Part shown: positions 6,259 to 14,969 of the stretch, in pieces
Layout: every line of letters starts with the position of its first letter
Numbering within the stretch: position 1 is the first letter of the stretch
DNA from: Peptococcaceae bacterium
Lineage (GTDB): Bacteria > Bacillota > Peptococcia > DRI-13 > UBA5745
Direction: 5' to 3'
Assembly: GCA_031264885.1 (NCBI GenBank)
Contig: JAISDM010000016.1
Span: forward strand, 1 to 32,163
Length of the DNA: 32,163 nucleotides
The notes under the pieces: model-generated
Database searches by the model: none
What the model saw: only the letters and a program-made list of their open reading frames with translations
What the model was told of the DNA's origin: nothing
Position numbers and translations under genes: made by a program

Positions 6259-7962
6259 TCAATTGTTGGCAGATCCACGCAGCATTGCATCCCAGTCGGA
6301 GGGCAGCTCGATCTTTTTACTTACTGGGTATCCTATAAATCCGTTCTGGGCGCAGACAAGGGTATGATCCCTGGCGGGGTCGCCGCTTACAGCGATCTGT
6401 AAATCATCGGGATCGGAGACCATCTGGACATACCGGTTCGGATCCGCGGACGTGCCCAGCTGTTCAGGCCAGCTCCCGTCTTCGATGCCCTTTTGGAACC
6501 GCGCGATTTCCTTCCCGCTCATATCAGCCGGCTTCAGCTTCGCGTTCTCATAGAGATACCGCTTGATTTTTTCCTTGGTATAGCCAGCCTTCGCCAACTC
6601 TTTCACCACGAGCGGCGTGAGTATGATCAAAGGTCGCGTCTTTTGGCCCCGGAAGAAGAACTGAATGAAAAGATGATTATCAGCCATACGCTTTGCGATG
6701 TTTTCCAGTGTGCCTTCGGCAGTGGGCATACCGGACTCGATCAGCTGAGTCCGCTCCGTGACGGAAGTCAGAGTGACGACATTATCCCCGGTCTTGAAGC
6801 CCCGATCAGCGCTCAATGGCTGCCAGCCGGCCTCGGCAATCGCGTCCTCGTTTTCCGCCAAAACAATTCTGAAGTTATCTCCAAAGCAGCCTTTATCCGC
6901 TTTATGAGGCAAAAATCCGCACACATTCCGTATGTACATACGCAGGAAACGGCCGATGCTGGTATTCGCCTGAAATCCGGGGCGAAGAATTCCCTGGGTA
7001 TAGTTAAACTCCAAATCCTTAATGATCTTGCCATTTATGATAATCAACGTTTCCGTTCCAGGCGTCTGCCCCAGATGCTCCTGGCCAAAATCCGGGTCGC
7101 ACAGCCCTTCGACAATGGCGATCAGTACAGGCATATATTCCGGGCGGCAGCCGCTCATCACGCCGTTTACGGCAATGTTCCAAATTGTCGCCTCACGGTT
7201 ATCCGGCTTCAAGACCCCGACGACCGAACCCGCGGGGCGCGCCGTAAACCGCAGGAATTTCTCCACCTCTTCAATCACCGGCGGAATGACAGGCAGACCG
7301 TCGCTCCACTCGCGCATATAATAAAAGTCGTTGACCTCCTTGAGATTACCGGAAAAAACGATATCTCTCATCCCCGGCTCCTTCACCGGCTTCGCGTCCG
7401 CCGGCTGCACAGTCAGAGCCTTGACAACCTGGTCGGTCATAACCTCGGCCGCGTTCTTATAAATCTCTTCATCCGTAAAGAAATTGACATGTCCCGGATG
7501 AACCGCGTAGGGCAAATTGGGATATCCTTCGCCCGCCGCATTGAAGCCGCCCGCCGTTTGGAAACCGTCACAACAAAGTGTCACGGTGGGAATCCCTAAC
7601 TTCTCAACCAAAATGCTGGTTCGGGTCACGGCGGCGATACAGCTGCCGCAGCAGCCGACGCCGCAGATTACGGCGTCTACGCCAAAGCTCTTCAGCTTCC
7701 CGGGGAGATCGGCCAATACCTCATGCTCCTTGCCCCCGTGAATTTCACCAAACTCCTTCCAGCTTATGAAACGGATCCCGGGATACCGTCTCCCCAACTC
7801 CGCTTCAAATCCCTCGCACATGACATCACCTTTGAAAACCCAATCCCATAACTCCGCTACGACCTTGCCCTCCAGCGTATCCAGGCGCTTCGCGAGTTTA
7901 GCGCCTGTTATGGTGGACTTTCCGCGGGGCCATACAACATCATACACATTGGCGTCTTTCAT
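6259..7962 (-). CDS. UGSC-family (Cys form) / DGLPVIPP-domain fusion protein 1
   Basis: A 567-residue cytoplasmic protein of unknown reaction. Residues about 1-190 resemble the UGSC family, named for a selenocysteine-Gly-Ser-Cys motif in some members. Here the motif is GVGCCGSC with C105 and C108 as a CxxC pair, followed by ILVEKLGIPTV as in the family. From about 200 a second domain begins with MREWSDGLPVIPP (221-228) and carries AVNGVMSGCRPEYMP (about 264-278); I know this type as separate actinobacterial proteins without assigned function. The start has a perfect AGGAGG nearby. No signal peptide or membrane segment is seen. A paralog with the same architecture lies at 18002-19723. Substrate and chemistry are unknown; a thiol-redox or thiol-adduct role is suggested only by the CxxC. 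Confidence 0.75.
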   Translation of the reverse strand: MKDANVYDVVWPRGKSTITGAKLAKRLDTLEGKVVAELWDWVFKGDVMCEGFEAELGRRYPGIRFISWKEFGEIHGGKEHEVLADLPGKLKSFGVDAVICGVGCCGSCIAAVTRTSILVEKLGIPTVTLCCDGFQTAGGFNAAGEGYPNLPYAVHPGHVNFFTDEEIYKNAAEVMTDQVVKALTVQPADAKPVKEPGMRDIVFSGNLKEVNDFYYMREWSDGLPVIPPVIEEVEKFLRFTARPAGSVVGVLKPDNREATIWNIAVNGVMSGCRPEYMPVLIAIVEGLCDPDFGQEHLGQTPGTETLIIINGKIIKDLEFNYTQGILRPGFQANTSIGRFLRMYIRNVCGFLPHKADKGCFGDNFRIVLAENEDAIAEAGWQPLSADRGFKTGDNVVTLTSVTERTQLIESGMPTAEGTLENIAKRMADNHLFIQFFFRGQKTRPLIILTPLVVKELAKAGYTKEKIKRYLYENAKLKPADMSGKEIARFQKGIEDGSWPEQLGTSADPNRYVQMVSDPDDLQIAVSGDPARDHTLVCAQNGFIGYPVSKKIELPSDWDAMLRGSANN

Positions 7963-8101
7963 GGAACATTCCTCCTCTACATTTTGAATTTACACACAGT
8001 GGATTGTTTATTTCACACTATCATAAAAACAAAATATAAGGAACTTTCTTTGAGATTACCCCAACCGGCGTTAACCGTCGGTTTACGCGCGGTTTATAAG
8101 T

Positions 8102-8127
8102 AAAGCGAGCCAGGCTCGGCTCGCTTT
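8102..8127 (-). terminator. intrinsic terminator after the first LysR gene
   Basis: A perfect 10-base stem AAAGCGAGCC / GGCTCGCTTT flanks a six-base loop, immediately downstream of the LysR stop codon at 8130. The T run is better on the + strand (TTTTTTT at 8125-8131), but on the - strand the hairpin is followed by TTTACTTA. It separates the LysR gene from the UGSC gene behind it. Confidence 0.7.
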
Positions 8128-8129
8128 TT

Positions 8130-8990
8130 TTATGCGTTCTCTTGGGGATACATGTCGTAAACAACATTGAGAAGCGCCATAACTACCGGAGACGGCGATT
8201 TGCGATGGAGAATGACCCCCACCGGCATAAGATCGGTCTCAAGCGGGACGGCGGCGAGCGAATTCAACATATTCACAAAAGACGCTTTGGTGATAAAAAC
8301 ACCATTGTTATAACAAATGCCCATAATGCTTTGCAGGTCATTGCTCGGAAGGGTCTCCAGCTTCAGATGATCACAACATTTGTTCAGCTGTTCCAAAAGA
8401 TCGGTGTTTTTCCACAATACTCCCACATGCTGACCGGATAAATCTTCCAACCGGATCGTCTGCTTTTTGGCCAGCGGATGATTTGGCAGGAAAAGGCACT
8501 TGTAGGGCATGGGAAAAAGCACGGTATACCGTATATCGGGGCGGTCCAGCATTGGATGATAGGTGCATTCGGCCACATCCGCCCGATCATGGAGTATATC
8601 TTCAACAAGATTGCCGCTTGCCTGCAATTTTATTTTAACCCCAGGAAATTTACGGGAGAATTCATTGAACACGTTGTCCAGCAGCAGATGTGGATGGGAA
8701 GGCGTTATAATGCGAACAGTCTGGTTTTGGAGCGCAAGTTCCCGGCCCCTTTGGGCAGCGGCTTCCATTTCGGCGATTGATTTCCTGGCGGCGTTACAGA
8801 ACAACTCGCCGGCGGGGGTCAGGGAGATACCCTGATGCGTGCGCACGAACAAAGTGAAGCCGAGCTCCTTCTCAAGGGAGTCGATCTGCTTCTTAACGGC
8901 CGGCTTTGAAAGATACAACGCTTCCCCGGCCTGGCTGAAACTGCCGCGCTCCGCTGTTGTAATCAGAGATTTGAGCTGCTGACTGTTCAT
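8130..8990 (-). CDS. LysR-family transcriptional regulator 1
   Basis: A 286-residue regulator. The winged helix-turn-helix is at about 1-60 (QLKSLITTAERGSFSQAGEA...SKPAVKKQIDSLEKELG) and the effector-binding domain covers about 90-286. The start at 8990 (MNSQQLK) has AAGGAG seven bases upstream; the open frame runs 79 codons further up but that leader is not LysR-like. It lies between the second LysR gene (49 bases upstream) and the first UGSC fusion (downstream, past a terminator), so the UGSC gene is a candidate target. The inducer is unknown. Confidence 0.88.
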   Translation of the reverse strand: MNSQQLKSLITTAERGSFSQAGEALYLSKPAVKKQIDSLEKELGFTLFVRTHQGISLTPAGELFCNAARKSIAEMEAAAQRGRELALQNQTVRIITPSHPHLLLDNVFNEFSRKFPGVKIKLQASGNLVEDILHDRADVAECTYHPMLDRPDIRYTVLFPMPYKCLFLPNHPLAKKQTIRLEDLSGQHVGVLWKNTDLLEQLNKCCDHLKLETLPSNDLQSIMGICYNNGVFITKASFVNMLNSLAAVPLETDLMPVGVILHRKSPSPVVMALLNVVYDMYPQENA

Positions 8991-9039
8991 AAACGCTCCT
9001 TTTGATTCTCTCCTCAATTCCTCTTCCGCGATCCGCGGT

Positions 9040-9921
9040 TTAGAAATTGGGAATTGGCAGGTCCATATAAAACTCAATGATGCTCTGCCGCATAAACGCC
9101 TGAGAAGCGTTCTTTGTGTCATTCTTTCGCCAATAAAGAGAGATCGGCAATTCAATATCAAAATTCTCAACAGGCAGAATGACCAGATCATCGTCGGCAG
9201 GCAGGTTGTACACCACCATAAGTCCAAGGCACCTGTTGGAACGGATGGCCTTGATCATATCGGCGGAATCGCGGCCCAAAAATGTAATTCGGGGATTAAA
9301 TCCGACAGACTGGGGCAGATCCTTGGCGAGACTAATCAGCGAGTGCGACACGCCGGTAGTTGAGCAGAAGGAGTGACGGTTCAAGTCACTCTTCGTAACC
9401 GTTTTCGCGTCCGCGAGCGGGTGTGCCTTATTGGCCACGACCGCCAGCTTATGATAACGGAGGAGCGCCCGGTCAATGCTCATATTGTTTGACCGGCCCA
9501 GCGTAATCACCAGGTCACAGTTATTGTTAACCAACTCATATTCCCAATTTTCCGGTATATTCTCCACCTTTAAATTCAGGCCCCGGGACAGCAAAAGATT
9601 AATCAGTTGGGAATTCGCCGGGGAAATAGAGCATGCCAGACGAACGAAATTCACCGATCTCTGCTTCAACTCTTCCATTTCGTTCATACACGAATCCATA
9701 ATATTTTCGACGGCGGTAACGCCCCGCAGAAAAATTTCGCCGTACTCATTTAACTGAATCCCCCGGCCGGTGCGGTCAAACAGCTGAAAGCCGATCTCCG
9801 CCTCCAGTCTGCGGATTGACGCTGAAAGCGAAGGCTGAGTAATGTTGAGCTGCTGGGCCGCTTTGGTCATATGCCGGGTACGGGCTACGACGGCAAAATA
9901 TTTTAAAGTGGCAATATCCAT
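9040..9921 (-). CDS. LysR-family transcriptional regulator 2
   Basis: A 293-residue regulator with a classic N-terminus: MDIATLKYFAVVARTRHMTK, helix-turn-helix through about 60 (TQPSLSASIRRLEAEIG, LFDRTGRG), effector domain about 90-290. It is transcribed divergently from the transporter operon that starts near 10.15 kb, the usual arrangement for a LysR regulator and its target. Its own promoter (TTGGCC-N17-TATAAT) lies just downstream of a composite operator that recurs in front of the second UGSC gene. I infer that this protein is the shared regulator. The inducer is unknown. Confidence 0.9.
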   Translation of the reverse strand: MDIATLKYFAVVARTRHMTKAAQQLNITQPSLSASIRRLEAEIGFQLFDRTGRGIQLNEYGEIFLRGVTAVENIMDSCMNEMEELKQRSVNFVRLACSISPANSQLINLLLSRGLNLKVENIPENWEYELVNNNCDLVITLGRSNNMSIDRALLRYHKLAVVANKAHPLADAKTVTKSDLNRHSFCSTTGVSHSLISLAKDLPQSVGFNPRITFLGRDSADMIKAIRSNRCLGLMVVYNLPADDDLVILPVENFDIELPISLYWRKNDTKNASQAFMRQSIIEFYMDLPIPNF

Positions 9922-9995
9922 AGGATCAGACCCCCTGATAAGGATCGGTTTACTCGTTGAGTTTCTCTCTTCACATGAATTTTGTTCTATTTTCT

Positions 9996-10024
9996 ATTAT
10001 AGCATATGTATTTGTAAGGGCCAA
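9996..10024 (-). promoter_or_regulatory. promoter of the second LysR gene
   Basis: On the - strand TTGGCC (10024-10019) and TATAAT (10001-9996) are separated by 17 bases. The predicted transcript starts near 9989, 68 bases before the ATG at 9921. The composite operator ends 13 bases upstream of the -35 box. Confidence 0.65.
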
Positions 10025-10037
10025 TCATTTTGACAAA

Positions 10038-10075
10038 TGATAGTCAAAACGTTATCAAATATACCATCGATAGTT
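10038..10075 (-). promoter_or_regulatory. composite LysR-type operator, copy 1
   Basis: The + strand reads TGATAG-N8-TTATCA-N8-ATCGATAGTT. The first two blocks form an inverted repeat with one mismatch. The same three blocks with the same two 8-base spacers occur at 19807-19844. In the direction of the LysR gene the inverted repeat is centred about 58 bases upstream of the predicted transcript start, close to the usual recognition-site position of LysR proteins. It also lies upstream of the divergent transporter operon. Confidence 0.65.
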
Positions 10076-10106
10076 ATCGCCGTATAGTACCGAAAAAATG
10101 TCCTAT

Positions 10107-10136
10107 TCGACTACACTGCGCGGTATACGGTATAAT
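10107..10136 (+). promoter_or_regulatory. candidate promoter of the first transporter operon
   Basis: TATAAT at 10131-10136 is preceded by TCGACT at 10107-10112 with an 18-base spacer. The predicted start (about 10143) lies only a few bases before the truncated binding-protein frame. It would produce an almost leaderless message for that fragment while still supplying transcript for the permease and ATPase genes. Confidence 0.45.
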
Positions 10137-10150
10137 TTTGAGTAGGTTGT

Positions 10151-11065
10151 TTGGTATGGCGGCGCAACACACTTGAGCAAACCAATAAGATCATCAACGA
10201 AGAATCCCAGGCGACGAACGCCTATGAGACCGGCGAGGTTGATGTTCTGTCGCTGAACCCCACGGCGGATCTTGATTATCTCGCCGCCCTCCCCAACACC
10301 GCCCAGATTAGATTGGTCATGCCCACATGCACAATGATCCGCTTCAACATGAGTGAGAACTCCATAATGAACAACAAGGACGCCCGTTACGCAGTCATGT
10401 ACGCAACGGACTTCAACGCCGTCAAAAACATCGCCTACGGCGGGTTGGGTACGGTTCCTCAATTTATCATTTCCGCTAACGGCGACGAAACGGAGCCCGA
10501 ATTCCTCAACGCAACAACAATCTATTCCGATCTGGCAAACGGACCAAACTACGATCTTGCCAAAGAATACGCCGAGAAAGCCGGAATTGTCGGCAAGACC
10601 CTGACGATCATTAACGACAGTACCGCCGTGTTCCAAAGCAGCTGCGAAGTCCTTCAAGCCTGCCTCGGAAATATTGGCGTAAACCTTGAGATCGTAAACT
10701 ATGACGCCGGCAGCTTCAAGGAAAAATACGCCAGCCCCGATGGCTGGGATATGTTCCCCTCCGAGCATTCGAACCCGACCAACGCCAGTTACCCTCTCGC
10801 CACGCGTATCATTACCGCCAACAAGCTGTGCTGGTCCGGCCCGGAATATGACGCGGTCAACGCCCAGGCAAAGGAAGTCGTCGGTACCTTTGATCCGGCG
10901 AAACGCAAAACTCTTATGGAAGACTTCCTGGTTGTATTGCAGGATTACTCTCCGGCGTATAACCTTCTTGACAACGTGAAGGTTTACACATACGACTCCC
11001 GGCTCCGGGGCGTTGAAATCTTCCGTATGCATGACTTCCTTATCAAGGACTGGTCGTGGGTTTAA
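10151..11065 (+). pseudogene. 5'-truncated ABC solute-binding protein (SBP_bac_5 family)
   Basis: The frame encodes about 304 residues matching only the C-terminal part of an oligopeptide/dipeptide-binding protein. It starts near the IINEES...AYETGEVDVL strand, passes RFNMSENSIMNNKDARYAVMYATD and ends IKDWSWV. Full-length members have about 500-560 residues. The signal peptide, lipobox Cys and roughly the first 250 residues are missing. A TGA lies nine bases before the TTG at 10151, and there is no ribosome site. The fragment therefore cannot be an exported binding protein. It remains in place as the first gene of the permease-permease-ATPase-ATPase operon, and a terminator-like hairpin follows, as usual after a binding-protein gene. 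The intact binding protein at 29085-30740 is a distant paralog. Confidence 0.8.
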
Positions 11066-11096
11066 CGGATGTATCCAATTGAAGAGTCAATAAAGC

Positions 11097-11137
11097 AACG
11101 GCCACTGGTTGGTCACAGCCGGTGGCCACCGTTTTTT
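11097..11137 (+). terminator. intra-operon terminator/attenuator hairpin
   Basis: CCACTGG (11102-11108) pairs with CCGGTGG (11119-11125), extended by neighbouring G-C pairs, and is followed by TTTTTT at 11132-11137. It lies between the binding-protein remnant and the permease genes. Such hairpins commonly cut expression of the membrane parts relative to the binding protein. Confidence 0.65.
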
Positions 11138-11168
11138 AGCTGCTTTATCGAAAGGGGTTATAAAGGAT

Positions 11169-12152
11169 TTGAGCAAGTTCGTTATAAGACGGATACTTTG
11201 GATGATTCCTACACTTCTCTGTGTTGTGCTTCTGATCTTTGTCCTGTTCGAGATAACGCCTGGAGACCCCGCGCTGACAATTCTGCCGAGCGACTCCTGG
11301 ACAGAGGAAAACATCGCGCGGGTTCATAAAGAGCTTGGATTGGACGACCCAATTCTCGTGCGCTATGTCCGTTATTTAGGCAACGCGGTACAAGGCGATC
11401 TCGGCACGAGTTATCTGACCAAAACCTCTGTAACCAATGAGATCGCTCAAAAGTTTCCCTATACAATGAAAATCACATTTATCAGCGTAATTATGGCCAT
11501 CGTCGCCGGCATCCCATTTGGTGTAATCGCGGCAAAACACCAGTACACACTGACAGACAACATTTCCGTTTTTATATCTCTGTTGTTTGTGAGTATGCCA
11601 AATTTCTGGTTCGCGCTTCTGCTTGCGCGATTTTTCGGCGTCCAGCTGGGGTGGCTGCCGACGACCGGCGTCGAGACATGGACAGGGTACATATTACCGA
11701 GCGCCACAGTCGCCATTACTTCACTTGCGGCCATAACCCGTCAGACACGCTCAAGTATGCTTGAGCAAATCCGTCAGGATTATGTCGTCACCGCGCGCGC
11801 CAAGGGTCAGATCGAAGGAAAGGTTATCTACGGCCACGCGCTGAAAAACGCGCTGATCCCGATTATCACAGTCGTCGGTACAAATATTGCCAATCATCTT
11901 GGCGGAACATTGGTCGCGGAGACCATCTTCTCAATCCCCGGCCTTGCCAAGTACATGATTACCGGCCTGAACGGGCGTGATTACCCTGTCGTTCTGGGTT
12001 CAGTCCTTTTTATTTCGGCCGTGTTCTGTATCGTCATGATGGTCGTCGATATTATTTACGCCGTCGTTGACCCGCGTATCCGCATTCAGATGATGAAGAA
12101 GAACAATAGCGGCAGAAAAACCAAGGCCAGAAAGGAGGCTGCGGCAGCGTGA
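11169..12152 (+). CDS. Opp/Dpp-type ABC transporter permease (DppB-like), system 1
   Basis: A 327-residue inner-membrane permease of the peptide/nickel family. An N-terminal helix (FVIRRILWMIPTLLCVVLLIFVL) is followed by the FEITPGDPA loop typical of DppB/OppB, then five further helices. The cytoplasmic coupling loop reads VTARAKGQ...HALKNALIPI (about 215-240). The chosen start is TTG 11169 (MSKFVIRR) with AAAGGGG 11 bases upstream; the open frame extends upstream into the terminator hairpin and that part is rejected. The stop overlaps the next start (GTGA). It partners the permease and two ATPases downstream. Confidence 0.88.
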   Translation: MSKFVIRRILWMIPTLLCVVLLIFVLFEITPGDPALTILPSDSWTEENIARVHKELGLDDPILVRYVRYLGNAVQGDLGTSYLTKTSVTNEIAQKFPYTMKITFISVIMAIVAGIPFGVIAAKHQYTLTDNISVFISLLFVSMPNFWFALLLARFFGVQLGWLPTTGVETWTGYILPSATVAITSLAAITRQTRSSMLEQIRQDYVVTARAKGQIEGKVIYGHALKNALIPIITVVGTNIANHLGGTLVAETIFSIPGLAKYMITGLNGRDYPVVLGSVLFISAVFCIVMMVVDIIYAVVDPRIRIQMMKKNNSGRKTKARKEAAAA

Positions 12153-13006
12153 GTAGAGGAAAAAAACAATTACGTATATACGAAGTCTGGCGTCAGCTTC
12201 GGAAGAATAAATTCGCCATGGCCGGCATGGTGATCATCATTCTGCTGGCGCTTGTCACTATTTTCGCTGATCAGTTAGCGCCATACCACTTTGAGACGGC
12301 CGACTTTTCCGCCTCCTTCGCGAGGCCCTCCGCCGAGCATCCCCTCGGATGCGACAAACTTGGACGCGACACCTTGAGCCGCGTCATTTACGGCGCGAGA
12401 ACGAGTCTGCAAATCGGTCTCGGCGCCACGGTGATCGCCACGGTCGTCGGCGTCGTACTCGGCGCCTTCTGCGGCTACTACGGCGGCTGGATCGACACAA
12501 TTTTTATGCGCTTTCTCGATATCTTCCAGTCCATTCCAAATCTGCTGTTCAGTATCGTGCTTGCGGCATCGCTGGGCGTCGGCGTCAAAAACGCCATCAT
12601 AGCCGTAGGCATAACATCCGCGCCGCTGTTCGCGCGTATGATACGGGGCAGCATTATGCAGATCCGCGGCAGTGAATACATTGAGGCGGCCCGGTCGATC
12701 AACGCGCGGGATCCCCGCGTTATTATCAAGCACATTATCCCCAACGCCATCTCTCCTGTCATCGTACAGATCACCATGAAGATCGGCAGCGCCATCATCT
12801 ATGGCGCGACGCTCAGCTTCATCGGGCTCGGAGCCCAGCCGCCCACAGCCGAGTGGGGCGCGATGATTTCGGAGGCGAGAAATTACATCCGCAATTATCC
12901 GGCGCTTATTATGTATCCCGGCGCCGCCCTGATGATCTGCGTGCTGGCGTTCAATCTGTTTGGCGACGGTCTGCGTGACGCTCTCGATCCGCGTTTGAAG
13001 AACTAA
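12149..13006 (+). CDS. Opp/Dpp-type ABC transporter permease (DppC-like), system 1
   Basis: A 285-residue permease. The N-terminal cytoplasmic tail and first helix (MAGMVIIILLALVTIFADQ) are followed by the DppC hallmark HPLGCDKLGRDTLSRVIYGAR (about 65-84) and then five helices. The coupling EAA loop is EAARSINARDPRVIIKHIIP at about 170-190. It ends FGDGLRDALDPRLK, standard for this family. The start is GTG at 12149 with AAAGGAGG upstream, overlapping the preceding stop by 3 bases. Forms the heterodimeric channel with the preceding permease. Confidence 0.9.
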   Translation: MSRGKKQLRIYEVWRQLRKNKFAMAGMVIIILLALVTIFADQLAPYHFETADFSASFARPSAEHPLGCDKLGRDTLSRVIYGARTSLQIGLGATVIATVVGVVLGAFCGYYGGWIDTIFMRFLDIFQSIPNLLFSIVLAASLGVGVKNAIIAVGITSAPLFARMIRGSIMQIRGSEYIEAARSINARDPRVIIKHIIPNAISPVIVQITMKIGSAIIYGATLSFIGLGAQPPTAEWGAMISEARNYIRNYPALIMYPGAALMICVLAFNLFGDGLRDALDPRLKN

Positions 13007-13019
13007 GGAGGTGGCAGCG

Positions 13020-14024
13020 ATGGAGAAAACGGCTCAGGCCGGCGAGGCTTTCTTAGATATCAAGGATCTCGTCGTTGAGTACCACACCGACGACGCGGTC
13101 ATTCACGCCGTTAACGGTGTAAACCTGAAACTGGCAAAGGGCGAGACGCTCGGCCTCGTTGGTGAAACCGGCGCCGGGAAGACAAGCATCGCCAGAAGCA
13201 TTCTGCGTATTCTGCCAGATCCGCCGGCCAAAATCATGAAAGGCGAAATTTGGTTCAACGGCGAGAATATACTGAAGCTCCCGGAAAAAAAAGTCCGCTC
13301 AATCCGCGGCGATAAAATCAGTATGATATTCCAGGACCCCATGACAGCCCTGAACCCGATTGAAACAGTAGGCAGCCAGATTTCCGAGGCAATCCGGCTG
13401 CATAACAGCATCTCAAGAGCCGACGCCAACAAACAGGCCGTACAAATGCTTGAGACGGTCGGCATCCCCGGCAAGCGTTTCACCAACTATCCTCTTGAGT
13501 TTTCAGGCGGGATGAAGCAGCGGGTGGTTATTGCCATGGCGCTGGCCTGCAAACCGGAACTGCTGCTGGCTGACGAGCCGACCACCGCGCTGGATGTCAC
13601 CATCCAAGCACAGGTACTCGAAATGATGCGTGACCTGCAAAAAGACTTCGGCGCCTCCGTTATCCTGATCACACACGACCTCGGCATCGTGGCCGAAATG
13701 TGCGAGAAGGTCGCCATCATCTACGCCGGAGAGGTCGTTGAATACGGTACGGCGGAGGATATCTTTGACCACCGCGCGCATCCCTATACCGAAGGACTTT
13801 TCGGTTCTATCCCAACGATCCATACCAAAACAAAACGTTTAAATCCCATTCGGGGCATGATGCCCGACCCCGCCAATCTGCCGTCCTGCTGCCGGTTTGC
13901 CGGTCGCTGTCCGTACACCACAGACGAGTGTACAAGCAGCTATCCCGAGATGGTCGAATGCAAGTCCCAGCCACACACAGTACGTTGTGTACGCGCCAGG
14001 GTAAAGGAAGGGGGGAGCCAATGA
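13020..14024 (+). CDS. Opp/Dpp-type ABC transporter ATPase (DppD-like), system 1
   Basis: A 334-residue ATP-binding subunit. Walker A is GETGAGKT at 48-55, the Q loop is MIFQDPMTALNP, the signature is FSGGMKQR, Walker B is LLLADEPTTALDV and the switch His is in ITHDLGI. The C-terminal peptide-transporter extension has the Cys cluster CCRFAGRCPYTTDEC, which in DppD-type ATPases may hold an Fe-S cluster. The start ATG at 13020 has AAGGAGG at ideal spacing; a GTG nine bases earlier is less likely. Stop and next start overlap (ATGA). Confidence 0.92.
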   Translation: MEKTAQAGEAFLDIKDLVVEYHTDDAVIHAVNGVNLKLAKGETLGLVGETGAGKTSIARSILRILPDPPAKIMKGEIWFNGENILKLPEKKVRSIRGDKISMIFQDPMTALNPIETVGSQISEAIRLHNSISRADANKQAVQMLETVGIPGKRFTNYPLEFSGGMKQRVVIAMALACKPELLLADEPTTALDVTIQAQVLEMMRDLQKDFGASVILITHDLGIVAEMCEKVAIIYAGEVVEYGTAEDIFDHRAHPYTEGLFGSIPTIHTKTKRLNPIRGMMPDPANLPSCCRFAGRCPYTTDECTSSYPEMVECKSQPHTVRCVRARVKEGGSQ

Positions 14025-14968
14025 GCGATATTCTCGAAGTACAAGAACTGAAAAAATACTTCCGGGTGGACGGCGGCAGCCAGCTTCACGCGGTAGACGG
14101 TGTCTCCTTCAAAATTGAAAAAGGACAAACCCTTGGCGTCGTCGGGGAGTCCGGCTGCGGTAAATCGACATTGGGCCGCGTCATTCTGCATCTGATCGAA
14201 CCCTCCGGCGGGCAGATTTTCTTTGAAGGCAAGGATATCTCCAATCCTAACCGCAGCATGATCAATTACGTCCGGGAGAACATGCAGATCATTTTCCAAG
14301 ACCCGTTTTCCTCGCTTAACCCGCGTATGAGCGTCAGCGAGACGATCATGGAGCCCATGATTATAAAGGGCGGGATCTCACGGTCCGACATGTACGAGAA
14401 AACATTGAAACTGATGGATACCGTCGGCCTCGCCCAGCGTTTTACGAATTCCTATCCCCATGAACTCGACGGCGGGCGCCGCCAGAGAATCGGCATTGCG
14501 CGCTCGCTCGCGCTTGACCCCAAGTTCATCGTCTGCGACGAGCCCGTCTCCGCGCTGGACGTCTCTATACAGGCACAGATATTGAACCTGCTGCTGGATC
14601 TGCAGGAGGAGCGGAACCTGAGCTATATCTTCATCACTCACGATCTGTCCGTTGTAAAATACATCTCCAACAACATCCTCGTCATGTACCTTGGGCAGAT
14701 GGTCGAACTGGCGCCATCCGACGAGCTGTTTGAGAACCCGGCGCACCCCTACACAGAGGCGCTGCTTTCCGCCATCCCTGTCGCGGATATCCATGTAAAA
14801 CACGAACGCCTCCAAATGAAGGGAGAACTGACGAGTCCGATCGATCCGAAGCCCGGCTGCCGCTTCATGGCCCGCTGCCCATATGCCGCGGAAAAATGCG
14901 CCGAGCCCCAGACACTGCAAAATATCTCCCCGGATCACCAGGTTTCCTGTTGGATGAAGCAATCCTAA
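14021..14968 (+). CDS. Opp/Dpp-type ABC transporter ATPase (DppF-like), system 1
   Basis: A 315-residue second ATPase of the importer. Walker A is GESGCGKST at 42-50, the Q loop is [12 protein letters not shown], Walker B is [14 protein letters not shown] and the switch is ITHDLSVV. The ABC signature reads ELDGGRRQR rather than the common LSGGQ; the paralog at 25125-26087 has the same form, so this is a subfamily trait and not a defect. The C-terminal [14 protein letters not shown] cluster is present. The start overlaps the preceding stop. Last gene of the operon; the exact 27-bp repeat begins two bases after its stop codon. Confidence 0.92.
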   Translation: MSDILEVQELKKYFRVDGGSQLHAVDGVSFKIEKGQTLGVVGESGCGKSTLGRVILHLIEPSGGQIFFEGKDISNPNRSMINYVRENMQIIFQDPFSSLNPRMSVSETIMEPMIIKGGISRSDMYEKTLKLMDTVGLAQRFTNSYPHELDGGRRQRIGIARSLALDPKFIVCDEPVSALDVSIQAQILNLLLDLQEERNLSYIFITHDLSVVKYISNNILVMYLGQMVELAPSDELFENPAHPYTEALLSAIPVADIHVKHERLQMKGELTSPIDPKPGCRFMARCPYAAEKCAEPQTLQNISPDHQVSCWMKQS

Positions 14969-14969
14969 C

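Noticed and set aside
7635-7665. Selenocysteine in the UGSC motif
   Set aside because: The codon at the Sec position is an ordinary Cys codon in this gene and in the paralog at 18002-19723; no TGA lies within either motif.
8018-8055. Third copy of the composite LysR operator upstream of the first UGSC gene
   Set aside because: Only one TGATAG half is intact (- strand, 8023-8018). The other blocks match poorly at the required spacing, so it was not annotated.
10103-11032. Long - strand frame opposite the binding-protein remnant
   Set aside because: It is an antisense shadow with Val/Gly-rich low-complexity translation and no family features. The + strand frame matches SBP_bac_5 clearly.
11109-11168. 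Extended N-terminus for the first permease of system 1
   Set aside because: The extra codons lie over the terminator hairpin and T run, encode no DppB-like sequence and have no ribosome site; the TTG at 11169 fits the family start.
14021-14968. Defective ABC signature (LDGGR instead of LSGGQ) in the DppF-like ATPase
   Set aside because: The other DppF-like ATPase (25125-26087) has the same form, and both keep Walker A, Walker B and switch residues, so it is a subfamily feature and not damage.
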